Positions 44,408 to 54,180 of a stretch of 64,000 nucleotides of DNA are shown in pieces. The notes under the pieces were generated by a model that worked only from the letters and a program-made list of their open reading frames with translations, had not been told where the DNA came from and searched no databases. Position numbers and translations under genes: made by a program. Numbering within the stretch: position 1 is the first letter of the stretch; every line of letters begins with the position of its first letter. Origin of the DNA: Chryseobacterium ureilyticum (GTDB taxonomy: Bacteria; Bacteroidota; Bacteroidia; Flavobacteriales; Weeksellaceae); the NCBI RefSeq assembly GCF_900156735.1, contig NZ_FTOL01000001.1:806001-870000 (forward strand), read 5' to 3'.

Positions 44408-45889
44408 TCATTCCCCATACTTTACATCTTTATTTCTATCAATCTGTATCTGTGGAATATGGTCTGTTATTTGAAAACTTATGCCGTCAATCCATCTTTC
44501 TTGGACAAGATCAATATCTTCCCCGTTAATCATATGTTTTTGAAAAAAATAACTGATGTCTCTATCCAGGTATTTCTCCACAAGATTCAGAAATAATTCA
44601 TCAGTGAATTTTACTTTCTTTTCAGTACATATTTTTAGCAGCTCACGCATCAGGTCATCCAAAGATTTTTGACCATTGGTTTTCAGCATAATCTGATTAT
44701 CCAGCCAGAATGCAAAAATAGATCCTCGCCTGTAGGGAACCTTTTCTACCTCTCTGCTTTTCCAGAAGTCATCCCTTATTTTATAATTCGGAATGTTTTT
44801 CTGCGGATTCTTCCAATGATTTCTGATCACTTCACTATTGAACAGCTTTTGCCATTCATCAAGAGAAATATCCTTTATTCTAAGCCTGTTTTTATAGGTA
44901 TAATAATCAGTAAAACCTTCACTGAACCAATAGTTAAGCTCCTCATTCTTATTTTTTATTTTATTGCCGATCCATTCATGCATCAGCTCATGATGAAAAA
45001 GATACAGGAAAGAATTCTTATTATTAAAAGGATTATTGGTTCCCTGAATCATAAAAGCATTTTTGATTGCAGAGCCTGTAGTACTGTATCCTTTATATAG
45101 GCTGTCTTTTTGAGAAACGGTAGGAGTCATGGTTACCGTAAAATAATCCTGATCATAATCTTGCCAGAAATCCCTTTGAGACTGTATCGCTTTTTTAAGA
45201 TTGGAAAACAGAAAATCATCAGAAAGACCATTATTCCACGATTCCCTTAAAGCAAAATATACAGGCTTATCTTTAATTTTAAAGGAATAAAAACGATAAT
45301 CTCCACCTATAAAAACAGAATTATAAAAACCTTCCCAGAGCGTTGTTCTGATCTTTTGTTTCTGAACCTGAGAAGCAAAATTATTATGAAGCTTAAACTG
45401 CTCAGGGAAACCTATCCATTCAATTGAGAAATCAAACTCTTTGTCATCGGGTGCTTTGGTGAATAACTGAGGAACCACGAAGAGACTTTTACCCAAAAGA
45501 TGAAAAAAGGTATTATTAATTCTTGGACGGTTAAAAATCTTATAATTCGGATCTTTAAAATCCTGCTTGATATGGTAAGTAAGAGAAAATACAGATCCCC
45601 TTTGTTGGTAAACCTTTATGGCATTGTTTTCCGGCTTAATTTCGAAAGTAATACCAGGGTTTTCTTCCTTTAATATGGTAAAGTTTTTAAAAAGGTCATT
45701 CTCGCCCCAATTTTCATTAGCATAATAAAAAGATAAAGTGTCAGAGCTTTTTTTGAGTTTATAATCCACCTGTACTTTCAAACCATTTTTAGCAAGATCT
45801 TCATCATAGTAAATCTTATAGCTGACCTTATCCTGGGAATAAGCGAGCAGAGGTAAGATGAAAATAAGGAAAAATAGTTTTTTGAACAT
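44408..45889 (-). CDS. Secreted M1/M61-like metallopeptidase
   Basis: A 493-residue protein with a signal peptide ending LLAYSQ. It has an N-terminal beta domain, then a gluzincin zinc site HELMHEWIGNK with the third ligand Glu 22 or so residues later in FSEGFTDYYTY. This layout fits M61 (glycyl aminopeptidase-like) rather than M1, since no GAMEN motif is seen; the PDZ domain common in M61 is missing. It is convergent with the MocR gene, 7 bases apart. Confidence 0.82.
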   Translation of the reverse strand: MFKKLFFLIFILPLLAYSQDKVSYKIYYDEDLAKNGLKVQVDYKLKKSSDTLSFYYANENWGENDLFKNFTILKEENPGITFEIKPENNAIKVYQQRGSVFSLTYHIKQDFKDPNYKIFNRPRINNTFFHLLGKSLFVVPQLFTKAPDDKEFDFSIEWIGFPEQFKLHNNFASQVQKQKIRTTLWEGFYNSVFIGGDYRFYSFKIKDKPVYFALRESWNNGLSDDFLFSNLKKAIQSQRDFWQDYDQDYFTVTMTPTVSQKDSLYKGYSTTGSAIKNAFMIQGTNNPFNNKNSFLYLFHHELMHEWIGNKIKNKNEELNYWFSEGFTDYYTYKNRLRIKDISLDEWQKLFNSEVIRNHWKNPQKNIPNYKIRDDFWKSREVEKVPYRRGSIFAFWLDNQIMLKTNGQKSLDDLMRELLKICTEKKVKFTDELFLNLVEKYLDRDISYFFQKHMINGEDIDLVQERWIDGISFQITDHIPQIQIDRNKDVKYGE

Positions 45890-45906
45890 GGGTTAAGTCG
45901 TTTTTC

Positions 45907-45914
45907 CAAATTTA
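45907..45914 (-). promoter_or_regulatory. -7 element of the metallopeptidase gene
   Basis: TAAATTTG on the minus strand matches TAnnTTTG, 18 bases before the ATG. Confidence 0.45.
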
Positions 45915-46081
45915 ATATAAAAATAAGAAACAGAATAACGTGGATTTTTTGTATTTAAACTCGACGTATTGACGATGAAATCTGGTTTTCTAAGAGCATT
46001 TATGGGCGTGAAGTCGATAAAAATCGGTTTCAGACTAGAAATATGTTAAAATTTTAATGATTTTGGCTAAACTTTTTTCAC

Positions 46082-46096
46082 TCCAGCTAGGCTGGA
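46082..46096. promoter_or_regulatory. Perfect palindrome in the Hc1 promoter
   Basis: TCCAGC-TAG-GCTGGA lies 15 bases upstream of the -7 box, where the -33 contact would be; a repressor or activator site is likely. Confidence 0.4.
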
Positions 46097-46110
46097 ATCA
46101 CCATAAAACC

Positions 46111-46118
46111 TATATTTG
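46111..46118 (+). promoter_or_regulatory. -7 element of the Hc1 gene
   Basis: TATATTTG plus C, a perfect TAnnTTTG match, 22 bases before the ATG at 46140. Confidence 0.55.
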
Positions 46119-46139
46119 CAGCCTAAATTTTTAAATATA

Positions 46140-46316
46140 ATGAAAGAACTAATTGAAAAAATCAACGCAGAATTTGAAGCGTTCACTACTGAGGCAAACC
46201 AACAAGCGGAAAAAGGAAACAAAGCAGCTGGAACTAGAGCTCGTAAATCAGCTTTAGAATTAAGCAAATTGTTCAAAGAATTCAGAAAAGTTTCTGTAGA
46301 AGAAGCTAAGAAGTAA
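46140..46316 (+). CDS. Histone H1-like Hc1-type nucleoid protein
   Basis: A 58-residue basic helical protein (FEAFTTEANQQAEKGNKAAG, then TRARKSALELSKLFKEFRK) matching the Hc1 family, common and abundant in Bacteroidota and named after the chlamydial nucleoid protein. It probably binds DNA without strong sequence preference. The ATG at 46140 lies directly after a strong promoter; a longer frame from 46116 overlaps the promoter. A strong terminator follows, so it is a single-gene unit likely expressed at high level. Confidence 0.85.
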   Translation: MKELIEKINAEFEAFTTEANQQAEKGNKAAGTRARKSALELSKLFKEFRKVSVEEAKK

Positions 46317-46327
46317 TTCTCCTTTAG

Positions 46328-46351
46328 CCGGCTTTTGGAGCCGGTTTTTTT
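46328..46351 (+). terminator. Terminator of the Hc1 gene
   Basis: CCGGCT/AGCCGG stem with a 5-base loop followed by seven T. Confidence 0.8.
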
Positions 46352-46812
46352 ATTTCCTTATTTTGACAATTCTGATGTGTCATTTCAGAGAATATATACT
46401 AATCAACATGAATGGTAGAGATTTGGAGATCATCAATAATCCTAAAAAAGATGTAATCTAGAATTACTCGTGAATTCGTGGCATTTTTTTCTAAGCGAAT
46501 GCATATCCATATAGCTTCTTCAGCGACAAAGTCACACTTCTTAGCTTCCTAAAATAAAGCATTTGCATCGTTTATCCTTTACGTTTAAAAAAGCTGTTTC
46601 TTATATTAAGGTTAACTAAACTTTTTCTCTAGCTCCTATCTCTTTTATAACCAATCCGAAAATAGAAGATTAAAAATAGTTCTGTTACTGATTCCATATG
46701 CCTTTAAATGCTCTGGAAACTGCTTTTTCTGTAATACTATTGAATTTTACACTCATCAGTGAAAATAGCCCGGATTATTTGTATTTTAGGGGCACCAATG
46801 CTACAGGCTATT
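46352..46812. other. Intergenic region, no gene seen
   Basis: About 460 bases. Only very short open frames occur; a run of minus-strand codons near 46430-46550 is open but has no start, promoter or family features. Confidence 0.3.
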
Positions 46813-47961
46813 ATGAAAAACTATTATTTCTTATTTATTTTCTTTTTTGGGATTTTCTCTGCTCAGAAACTTAGAGTAGTAGATGCAGAAACAGAAACTC
46901 CGGTTCCCAATGCCAGAATTATTCTTTCCAATCAGATTGTTTATACCAATGAAGACGGGTTTGCCCCGGTGGATCAGAGTGCTTCAGGATTTGAGATCTC
47001 AGCTTCTGGTTTTCAAAACGTAAAAGCGACTCAATTCAATTCAGTAATAAAGCTGAAAAGGGCGTACAAAGATATTGAGGAAGTTAAAATGGGAAGTGTA
47101 GACCTCAGAAAAATTTTTGAAGATGTAAGTAAAAATTACAAGAAAAGATATTATAGAGAACCATCGCTTTATGATGTGGTTTACAAGGAGAAAATGAGTG
47201 ATAATGATAAACTTTATTTCCTGACCATTGCAGAAACTAAGCTTTGGAGTAAGGGAAATTATTATAATTATAAGGATGGATTCCAAAAAGATTATGATAA
47301 TATTCTTCAGATGCAGCTCAATAATGTGAAGTACCTGAAGAAAATAAAATCAGATAATATTTTCACTACAGGAACTACAGAATTCTCTCATGAATATATG
47401 GGCAACTATTTCTTCAACTTTGAATTAAACAGGGTATTGTTTCATTTAAAAACCAAAGGAACAAAATCTACGGGGTGGATGGTGTTTGAAGAAAGGGATG
47501 AGCAGCAGGTCGTCTTTACAATCAAATCCGGATCAGGAATTGATATGAAAGGTGAGTTTAAATACAATAAAGCGGATAAAGTCATTACTTACTTTGAAAT
47601 CCATTATCTACAGGAAAACTATCCGATGGTTAAAAGGAAAACGGCTGACGGAACAGAATATGATTACCAGCTTGGAAATGCATTACTTGTTTTTGATTTT
47701 TATAAAAATAATGGAGTATATGTTCCTGCATTGAATAAGCTGGAAGGCTATAATTATATAGCCGTTTACAAAGGAGTAAAGCATGTGAAAAGTATGAGTA
47801 GAGAACTGATTTACAATACCTTTAAAAAATCTGATGATAACGGACTTACACCAAGAGTAGATTTCAGTAAAAATATCTGGGAAAACGTTCCGGTGGAAGA
47901 AAGTAAGAATAATACCATTTTACTTTCAGAGGAAGAGCAGACGTTTGTGAACGGGAAATAA
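46813..47961 (+). CDS. Exported protein with carboxypeptidase-like regulatory domain
   Basis: About 382 residues with a signal peptide (MKNYYFLFIFFFGIFSAQ), then a CarboxypepD_reg-like beta domain (LRVVDAETETPVPNARIIL, YTNEDGFAPVD, about residues 20-80) and a longer domain of unknown family. Such N-terminal domains are common in Bacteroidota envelope proteins, including TonB receptors, but no barrel is present. A frame to 46759 exists but begins with a non-signal sequence; the ATG at 46813 starts exactly at the signal peptide. Confidence 0.75.
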   Translation: MKNYYFLFIFFFGIFSAQKLRVVDAETETPVPNARIILSNQIVYTNEDGFAPVDQSASGFEISASGFQNVKATQFNSVIKLKRAYKDIEEVKMGSVDLRKIFEDVSKNYKKRYYREPSLYDVVYKEKMSDNDKLYFLTIAETKLWSKGNYYNYKDGFQKDYDNILQMQLNNVKYLKKIKSDNIFTTGTTEFSHEYMGNYFFNFELNRVLFHLKTKGTKSTGWMVFEERDEQQVVFTIKSGSGIDMKGEFKYNKADKVITYFEIHYLQENYPMVKRKTADGTEYDYQLGNALLVFDFYKNNGVYVPALNKLEGYNYIAVYKGVKHVKSMSRELIYNTFKKSDDNGLTPRVDFSKNIWENVPVEESKNNTILLSEEEQTFVNGK

Positions 47962-48090
47962 AATTACATTGCTATATTCATGTTTTTCAACTTGAAAAGT
48001 GTGTGGAATATTGAAAGAAATGTAGATTTTATGCACATTCCTTCACTATCTCCGTAATTTCTGCTATCTTTAAACCAATCAATATACATT

Positions 48091-49662
48091 ATGAGGATAA
48101 ATAGATTTTTTGCAGTACCGGCTGTCATGCTGGCTACCCAGTTTTCATGGGCTCAGGTAAAGGTAGATTCAAAGGAGAACCTGAATCCTATCGTAAAAAG
48201 TTTTGTAGATGAAGTAAATAACAATTCCCAGCTTGAAGGAATGGCATACGAGCTTCTGGATGGGATAGGACCCCGTTTAGTGGGAACTCCGGAGATGCTT
48301 GCTGCTAATGAATGGAGTGCAGGAAAGCTTCGTTCATGGGGAATAGACGCCAATCTTCAGCAGTTTGGAACATGGAAAGGATGGCAGAGAGGAACTACCC
48401 ATGTAGATATGGTATTTCCACGTGTAAAATCACTGGCTGCAACGCAGTTGGCATGGAGCCCTGCTACTAAAAAAGCAATTGAAGCTGAAGTAGTGGTTCT
48501 TCCCAAAGTTTCAAATAAAGCAGAATTTGATAAATGGCTTCCATCTGTAAAAGGAAAAATCGTGCTGATGGCACAATATCAGAAGATAGGACGTTCCGAT
48601 GAGCAGATTAAAGAATTTGCTACCCCTGAACTTTATGAAAAGCTTAAAGAAGAAAAAGCACAGGCTGCCAAAGATTTTACAGCTTATGTAAAGAATATTG
48701 GTTATGATAACAATACCCTTCCTCAGGCGTTAGAAAATGCAGGAGCAGCAGGAATCGCTATTTCAAACTGGACCGGAATAATGGGAGCCAACAGAATTTT
48801 TGGAGCAAAAACATCCAAAATTCCAATGATTGACATTGATGTGGAGGATTATGGAATGCTTTACAGAATGGCAGAAAAGGGAGCTCAGCCTAAAATAAAG
48901 ATCGATGCTCAATCTAAAGTATTACCGGAAGCGAAGAGCTTTAACACCATCGGAATGATCAAAGGAAAAGAAAAGCCTGAAGAATATGTAATTCTTTCTG
49001 CTCACCTTGATTCTTGGGACGGCGCTCAGGGAGCAACAGATAACGGAACGGGAACACTGACAATGCTTGAGGCAATGAGAATCCTTAAAAAATACTATCC
49101 AAACAACAAAAGAACGATTGTTTTAGGACTTTGGGGAAGTGAAGAACAGGGATTGAACGGTTCAAGAGGCTTTGTAGCAGATAATCCTGAGATTATAAAA
49201 GGAGTACAGGCTGTATTCAATCAGGATAACGGTACAGGACGTGTGGTAAATATCAGCGGACAAGGATTTGTGAAAGCCTATGATTATATCGGAAAATGGC
49301 TTGATGGAGTTCCGAAAGCAGTAAGAAGCCACATCAAAACCGACTTCCCGGGAATGCCTGGCGGTGGTGGTTCTGATCATGCATCGTTCGTAGCAGCCGG
49401 AGTACCAGGGTTTTCTTTGGGATCTCTGAACTGGGGATATTTTGGATATACATGGCATACCACAAAGGATACGTATGATAAAATTGTCTTTGATGAGGTG
49501 AAAAATAACGTGATCTTAACGGCTGCATTAGCTTACATGGCATCCGAAGATCCAGAATTTACCAACAGAGAGAAAAGAACAATGCCTAAAGATGATAAAG
49601 GGGAAACGATTCAATGGCCTGAAGCAAAAGAGCCAAGAAGAAGCTCTAAAGATTATAAATAA
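48091..49662 (+). CDS. Secreted M28-family aminopeptidase (carboxypeptidase Q-like)
   Basis: A 523-residue protein with a signal peptide ending FSWAQ, a protease-associated insert (about 130-290) and an M28 di-zinc domain. Metal ligands follow in order: H in ILSAHLDSWD, D in GATDNGTGT, the Glu pair in LWGSEEQG, D in FNQDNGTG and H in YTWHTTKDT. The combination with the insert is typical of glutamate carboxypeptidase/PGCP relatives. It should cleave short peptides in the periplasm or outside the cell. It is monocistronic with its own terminator. Confidence 0.92.
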   Translation: MRINRFFAVPAVMLATQFSWAQVKVDSKENLNPIVKSFVDEVNNNSQLEGMAYELLDGIGPRLVGTPEMLAANEWSAGKLRSWGIDANLQQFGTWKGWQRGTTHVDMVFPRVKSLAATQLAWSPATKKAIEAEVVVLPKVSNKAEFDKWLPSVKGKIVLMAQYQKIGRSDEQIKEFATPELYEKLKEEKAQAAKDFTAYVKNIGYDNNTLPQALENAGAAGIAISNWTGIMGANRIFGAKTSKIPMIDIDVEDYGMLYRMAEKGAQPKIKIDAQSKVLPEAKSFNTIGMIKGKEKPEEYVILSAHLDSWDGAQGATDNGTGTLTMLEAMRILKKYYPNNKRTIVLGLWGSEEQGLNGSRGFVADNPEIIKGVQAVFNQDNGTGRVVNISGQGFVKAYDYIGKWLDGVPKAVRSHIKTDFPGMPGGGGSDHASFVAAGVPGFSLGSLNWGYFGYTWHTTKDTYDKIVFDEVKNNVILTAALAYMASEDPEFTNREKRTMPKDDKGETIQWPEAKEPRRSSKDYK

Positions 49663-49689
49663 AAACAGCTTAAACGCTTATTGATATAT

Positions 49690-49722
49690 AAGGTTGTCTC
49701 TATGAGGCAGCCTTATTTTTTT
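49690..49722 (+). terminator. Terminator of the M28 peptidase gene
   Basis: An 11-bp stem (AAGGTTGTCTC/GAGGCAGCCTT, with G-U pairs), 3-base loop, then a T-run. Confidence 0.75.
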
Positions 49723-49865
49723 ATAATGTGTATGAATACGTTAACTCCAGTTTTTGTGTACATATTCCCGCATTAAAAAATACAATGAAAAAACAAACGG
49801 ATGCAAAAAGATGTGGGTGCGGGATTTTTAATTTTAAAAACTTTTGAAATTAAAAAACACACTTT

Positions 49866-50990
49866 ATGGAAAGAAATATCCCGAATCGGGAAGGTCCTGT
49901 TCATGAAATTAATTCTAAGAAGCAGAACATTTATTTTGTAAAATCAGGAGAAACACTGGAAAGTATTTCAGAGAGTTTAAACCTTGAAAACCCAACATAT
50001 CTTCGGGACTATCATAACGAAAGATGCCAGCCTTTTGATATCATTCCTGAAGAAGGGACATTAAGGCTCCTTCAGAAAATCTATATTCCTGATTCGGAAG
50101 AGATTATACAGATCAATGCATTGATAAAACAACGGGGAGAAAGCCTTTATCACAAGTTTTCCGAAGGTAAAATCCCTTTCGATATAGAGAAACTTCAAGG
50201 CAATTATCAGGTAAAGCAGTCCGAAAGTGATGATGAAGCTAAAAAAAGCGAGTATGCCTATACCCTGAACTTTAGCTTTATCAAAGAAAAAGAAGAGAGG
50301 TATTATATCGATTTTTCAATGAGTGATTTTAAAAAAGATGGTCAGGAGCCGGAAGAAAAAATTAATACGCTGGCTTCTGCTTTTGTGAGAGTTATTTATC
50401 CGATTACATTCGTGGTGGATCATGCAGGAAACCTTACCGATGTTCAAACTCATAAAGATATTGGTCAAATCATTGATGAAATTGAAGAATTAAAGAAATA
50501 TCACTCCGGTTCCTATGCTGCTTCACATATTGATCAAATGAAGCATAAGATAGCTGATCCACAGGTGATGTTTGAAAGCCTGAAGAATATATTGGCTATA
50601 CAGTTTCTCTTAGGGCAGTTTTATCAGGCTGTTTATATGAGAAATATTTCGGTTCCTTACAACAGTGAATTTTCATGGCTGGCTCCGGCTTCTCCTATCA
50701 GAATGGAAATGGTTAATCAGGTCTTATCACAGTATGAATCTGGATTTTTAGAGATATTACAGGTCGGTAAGTCAAGAGATTATCGTACTGTTCAGGAGCT
50801 GTATTATACTGATCAGGAATATGATCCGCTTGCAAAACTTTATTCCAAATCATTAACAGCAGAGCATTTTGCCATCTATAGTTTGAATTCCGAGGATTTT
50901 TCGATCCGGAAAATAAAAGCTGATTTTAAAATCCAGATTGCAGATTATGAGAAGACCATCACCTTTGAGCTGGAGAAAATAACAGAATAA
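49866..50990 (+). CDS. LysM-domain protein of the effector module
   Basis: A 374-residue protein without signal peptide. Residues 20-78 are LysM-like (YFVKSGETLESISESLNL, ending LLQKIYIPD). The rest (about 120-370) is an unrecognised domain with helices and strands (FLLGQFYQAVYMRN). A LysM protein directly before a DUF4280 protein and a peptidoglycan-degrading toxin suggests a carrier or adaptor for delivery, as in contractile-injection cargo modules of Bacteroidota; this role is inferred from neighbours. First gene of the module. Confidence 0.7.
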   Translation: MERNIPNREGPVHEINSKKQNIYFVKSGETLESISESLNLENPTYLRDYHNERCQPFDIIPEEGTLRLLQKIYIPDSEEIIQINALIKQRGESLYHKFSEGKIPFDIEKLQGNYQVKQSESDDEAKKSEYAYTLNFSFIKEKEERYYIDFSMSDFKKDGQEPEEKINTLASAFVRVIYPITFVVDHAGNLTDVQTHKDIGQIIDEIEELKKYHSGSYAASHIDQMKHKIADPQVMFESLKNILAIQFLLGQFYQAVYMRNISVPYNSEFSWLAPASPIRMEMVNQVLSQYESGFLEILQVGKSRDYRTVQELYYTDQEYDPLAKLYSKSLTAEHFAIYSLNSEDFSIRKIKADFKIQIADYEKTITFELEKITE

Positions 50991-51021
50991 TGAATCATTG
51001 AATCACCAAAAACACAAATAG

Positions 51022-51525
51022 ATGTCAGAAAACTTATCAGAACATGACGGGAAACATTTTGTCATTCAGAAGGGCAAAGCTCAATGTAATCAGGGCGATC
51101 AGTTTCCGCAATTTAAAGTAAACTCCCATCAGAAACATTACTGGAATAGCAGGAAAACACCAGAAGATCATCTTGCCGTAACAGAAGATGATATACAGTT
51201 CAATCCTGCAGGACCAAGCTTTGGGAAATGTAAATTAAAGCCCACTTCAAACGGTTATTTGCCTTGTGCATTTGCTCCTGCCGGAAAATGGCAGAAAACA
51301 TATCCTAATGTAAAAGTAATGGATAGAAGCTGTCTTTCGGAGATCTCTGAACTGATGTGTAGTACAGGAAGGAAAATTACAGTAAAAGAACATGGGCAGA
51401 CTTCTACAATCAACAGACAGAGCATTACCATGGCTGATACCCAAAGCTATCATATGATTAATCCGTTCCTTGATCTGAAAGAATCGCAGGAAGAGTTGGA
51501 AGAACCGGATCCGATTTATGAATAA
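51022..51525 (+). CDS. DUF4280 (PAAR-like) protein
   Basis: A 167-residue protein whose core GKAQCNQGDQFPQFKV, then KCKLKPTSNGYLPCAFAPAG and VMDRSCLSEISELMCSTGR matches DUF4280, a PAAR-like family that caps contractile injection spikes. Cysteines and the MCSTGRKI turn are conserved. It sits 31 bases after the LysM gene and 21 before the toxin gene, so the three likely form one loading unit. Confidence 0.85.
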   Translation: MSENLSEHDGKHFVIQKGKAQCNQGDQFPQFKVNSHQKHYWNSRKTPEDHLAVTEDDIQFNPAGPSFGKCKLKPTSNGYLPCAFAPAGKWQKTYPNVKVMDRSCLSEISELMCSTGRKITVKEHGQTSTINRQSITMADTQSYHMINPFLDLKESQEELEEPDPIYE

Positions 51526-51546
51526 TGAGTTTAAAAACTGATACAA

Positions 51547-54180
51547 ATGGCAAAATTGATAATTACAGGGAATATAAAACCTATTGTTGGAAATACAGAA
51601 ATGTATTCACTTTCTGCATTTGATAATCTGATGACTTCCAATGCTTTGTTATCTCTTTCTCCTAAAATCCAATGGAATCTTCACGTACAGGATAAAAAAG
51701 GCTGGCGGATAGCTACTGGAAATACAAAGGAAGGCGAACATATCACGTATAAATTTACCCATAAAAGTCTTCAGTATAAGTCTTTAAAAATTGTGGTAAC
51801 CAGAGGGAAAGACAAAGGAGAGTTTTATATAAAGCCACAGGAAGCAGAAGAGTCCAAAATAACCCGTGTGGATATACTGGATATTAATGGACAACGATTA
51901 CCGAAGGGAAAGCGGCTGCATTATACTGAAACTTTAATTGTAAAGGCGCATTGTGTAGGAATGTTCGGGCAGAAAGTTTCTTTTACTCTTTGGGAAGATG
52001 ATGCGATAGGAAAGGGACACGATCCGGTGATCAATATGATGAATAGAATTAATCCTATGCCTTTGATCGGAGAAGTGGATCATCAAGGTATTGCTCGGGT
52101 TGTTTTCAGGCTTCCAAGTTATACAATGGCAGTTCAGATTGCCAATGCCGGGCTGGCAAAAGGTGACCGGAGCGAAGACAATACTCATGAATATTATGTG
52201 ACTGCAGAATTGGTTTCCAAACATATTCTGGTAGCAAGCCCTAATGTAAACGTCGTGAATCCTACCCATCTTCCTGATCCCGTCAAAAAACCGAAATCAG
52301 ATGAGGTTAAATCTACCTCTGCAAAACCTCCGGTTAATTCGCCCCATAAAGAAAAGATAAATAAGCCCAAACCTAAAGAAGAAACCGCAAAGTTTCCCCA
52401 AAGTCCGGCTGCTAAGAAACAGGCAGATCCTGAAGGGAAAATCTTAAGTGCTGAGTTTACGGACGGAACTGGAAAGACTTTGAAAAATGCTAAAACAGGT
52501 GATGTTGTATCAATTAAAATGGTCACTCAGAATATGAAAGAGAAGAATGTAATAGTGAGAATCTGGGAAGAAGATTTTTCCCGATATAGTAATGATCTTC
52601 TCTACGAAAAAACAGTGACTTTACGATATCATACCTGCAATGTGATCAATAATGTAAAGCTGACCCGTCAAATGTATACGAAAAGCAACGAATGGGGCGA
52701 AGGCAGCGAACGAGAGTATTTTATAGAAGTTGAACACCTTAATACCTCCGTAACCTCTCAGGTGATTCCGGTAAGTGTAGATGGTGAAAAGGCGGAAGTG
52801 GATGAGAATGATTCTGTTGCGGTGATTAAGGAAATAAAGGAAGAGAAAAAAGAAAGTAAGGTCTGTGAATGTGAGGCTAGGGTGAGGGCTTATATGAGAA
52901 TGCTTAGAGTAGGAGAAGCAACAGGAGAATTAATTAAGTCCTCAAAATATAATAAAGAGACAAGGAAAAGCGAAATTATATATATATCGCATGATTTTCA
53001 AAAAGGCTATATAACTGCATTTGGAGGGAATAAAATAACAGACCTAAGTACACATCCACAAAAAAAATATGGAGGTTCGTCAGCTGCAGGAGCTTATCAA
53101 ATAATGAGATATAGCTGGTGGTGGTTAAATGGAGAAAAACTAAATAAAAACAAATCAAAAGCGGGCATTTATGAAAGCCATCATGATTATATAAAAAAAT
53201 ATAAAATTTCTGATTATTTCCCTGAATCTCAAGATAAAGTTTGTGTTATAATAATGAAGCATAAGCAAAAAGGATTATTAGAATTAATCATTAGTAATAA
53301 TATAGAAAAAGCAATTAGAAATCAAGGGAGTGCGGAATGGGCTAGTTTACCTTATGATGGTGATACAAGCAGGTATGAATATGAAGGAAAACAGCAACCT
53401 GCAACACCTTTTAAAACCTGTATGGAACATTATGAGAAATTTTTAAAAGATGAATTAAAAGGTATAAGTCCTTTGCATTTAAAAAAAGGATTTTTAAAAG
53501 AGTTTGGTTATGAGTGTTGTGCTGAGTCTTTAAAAAAAGAATCAACTTCGGAAGGCAATGGGAAATGGAGAAATCCTATTGATAATCCTATGCTTTGCCT
53601 TTACTCGCAAGGTGGAGGGTTTAAGCCTTGGCATGGCTCCTTTGGAGAAAAAATTAGAGATAATACTACTAAACATACCGGAAATGACTTGCTAGCTATT
53701 CCGGGTACTAAAGTATATGCTTGTTTAAAAAGTGTTGTACATAAAATATATACCTCTGGATCCATGGCAGGAAACGTTGTTGTTTTAAAAGTACTGGATA
53801 CGGAAACATTTAAAAGCATAAAACGGAAAGATTATGTTCCTAAGTATAAATCGAAAAGTGAAATATTAGAAAAAGGATTTAATGAAAACGGTACAATATA
53901 TCTTACATTCTGGCATTTAAGTAAGAATGATTTTTTTAAAGAAGGAGATGAGGTCGAATATAATGATGTTATTGGTTTAACAGGAATATCAGGTTGGAAA
54001 GGAAAAAACTTTACCACCAGAAACCCTCATCTGCATTTTGAAATATCTAATATTGGTTCAGCAAAAGGTCTGGATGGGAAATGTAATCCATCTGTTTATT
54101 TCAAATTCAAAACTGAAGATGAGCTATCTCAGTCTGAAATAAATTTTCAAAACAAATTAAAAGACAAAGAATGGAAATAA
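51547..54180 (+). CDS. Bifunctional peptidoglycan-degrading effector (lambda-endolysin-like + M23)
   Basis: An 877-residue protein without signal peptide. Residues 1-230 and 300-430 look like Ig/beta-sandwich carrier domains, linked by a Lys/Pro-rich stretch (about 245-295). From about 440 to 640 it follows phage lambda endolysin R: catalytic-type Glu 457 in MLRVGEATGE, FGGNKITDLSTHPQKKYGG, AGAYQIMRYSWWW, FPESQDKV and WASLPYDGD. From about 680 it is an M23 (LytM) endopeptidase with H710 and D714 in HTGND and H828/H830 in HLHFE. It should cut both glycan and peptide parts of the wall. Codons after about 52,860 are visibly AT-richer, as if the toxin half was swapped in. The next gene overlaps its end. 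Confidence 0.82.
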   Translation: MAKLIITGNIKPIVGNTEMYSLSAFDNLMTSNALLSLSPKIQWNLHVQDKKGWRIATGNTKEGEHITYKFTHKSLQYKSLKIVVTRGKDKGEFYIKPQEAEESKITRVDILDINGQRLPKGKRLHYTETLIVKAHCVGMFGQKVSFTLWEDDAIGKGHDPVINMMNRINPMPLIGEVDHQGIARVVFRLPSYTMAVQIANAGLAKGDRSEDNTHEYYVTAELVSKHILVASPNVNVVNPTHLPDPVKKPKSDEVKSTSAKPPVNSPHKEKINKPKPKEETAKFPQSPAAKKQADPEGKILSAEFTDGTGKTLKNAKTGDVVSIKMVTQNMKEKNVIVRIWEEDFSRYSNDLLYEKTVTLRYHTCNVINNVKLTRQMYTKSNEWGEGSEREYFIEVEHLNTSVTSQVIPVSVDGEKAEVDENDSVAVIKEIKEEKKESKVCECEARVRAYMRMLRVGEATGELIKSSKYNKETRKSEIIYISHDFQKGYITAFGGNKITDLSTHPQKKYGGSSAAGAYQIMRYSWWWLNGEKLNKNKSKAGIYESHHDYIKKYKISDYFPESQDKVCVIIMKHKQKGLLELIISNNIEKAIRNQGSAEWASLPYDGDTSRYEYEGKQQPATPFKTCMEHYEKFLKDELKGISPLHLKKGFLKEFGYECCAESLKKESTSEGNGKWRNPIDNPMLCLYSQGGGFKPWHGSFGEKIRDNTTKHTGNDLLAIPGTKVYACLKSVVHKIYTSGSMAGNVVVLKVLDTETFKSIKRKDYVPKYKSKSEILEKGFNENGTIYLTFWHLSKNDFFKEGDEVEYNDVIGLTGISGWKGKNFTTRNPHLHFEISNIGSAKGLDGKCNPSVYFKFKTEDELSQSEINFQNKLKDKEWK

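Noticed and set aside
46067..46276. 69-codon minus-strand frame over the Hc1 gene
   Set aside because: Shadow of the Hc1 coding frame and its promoter.
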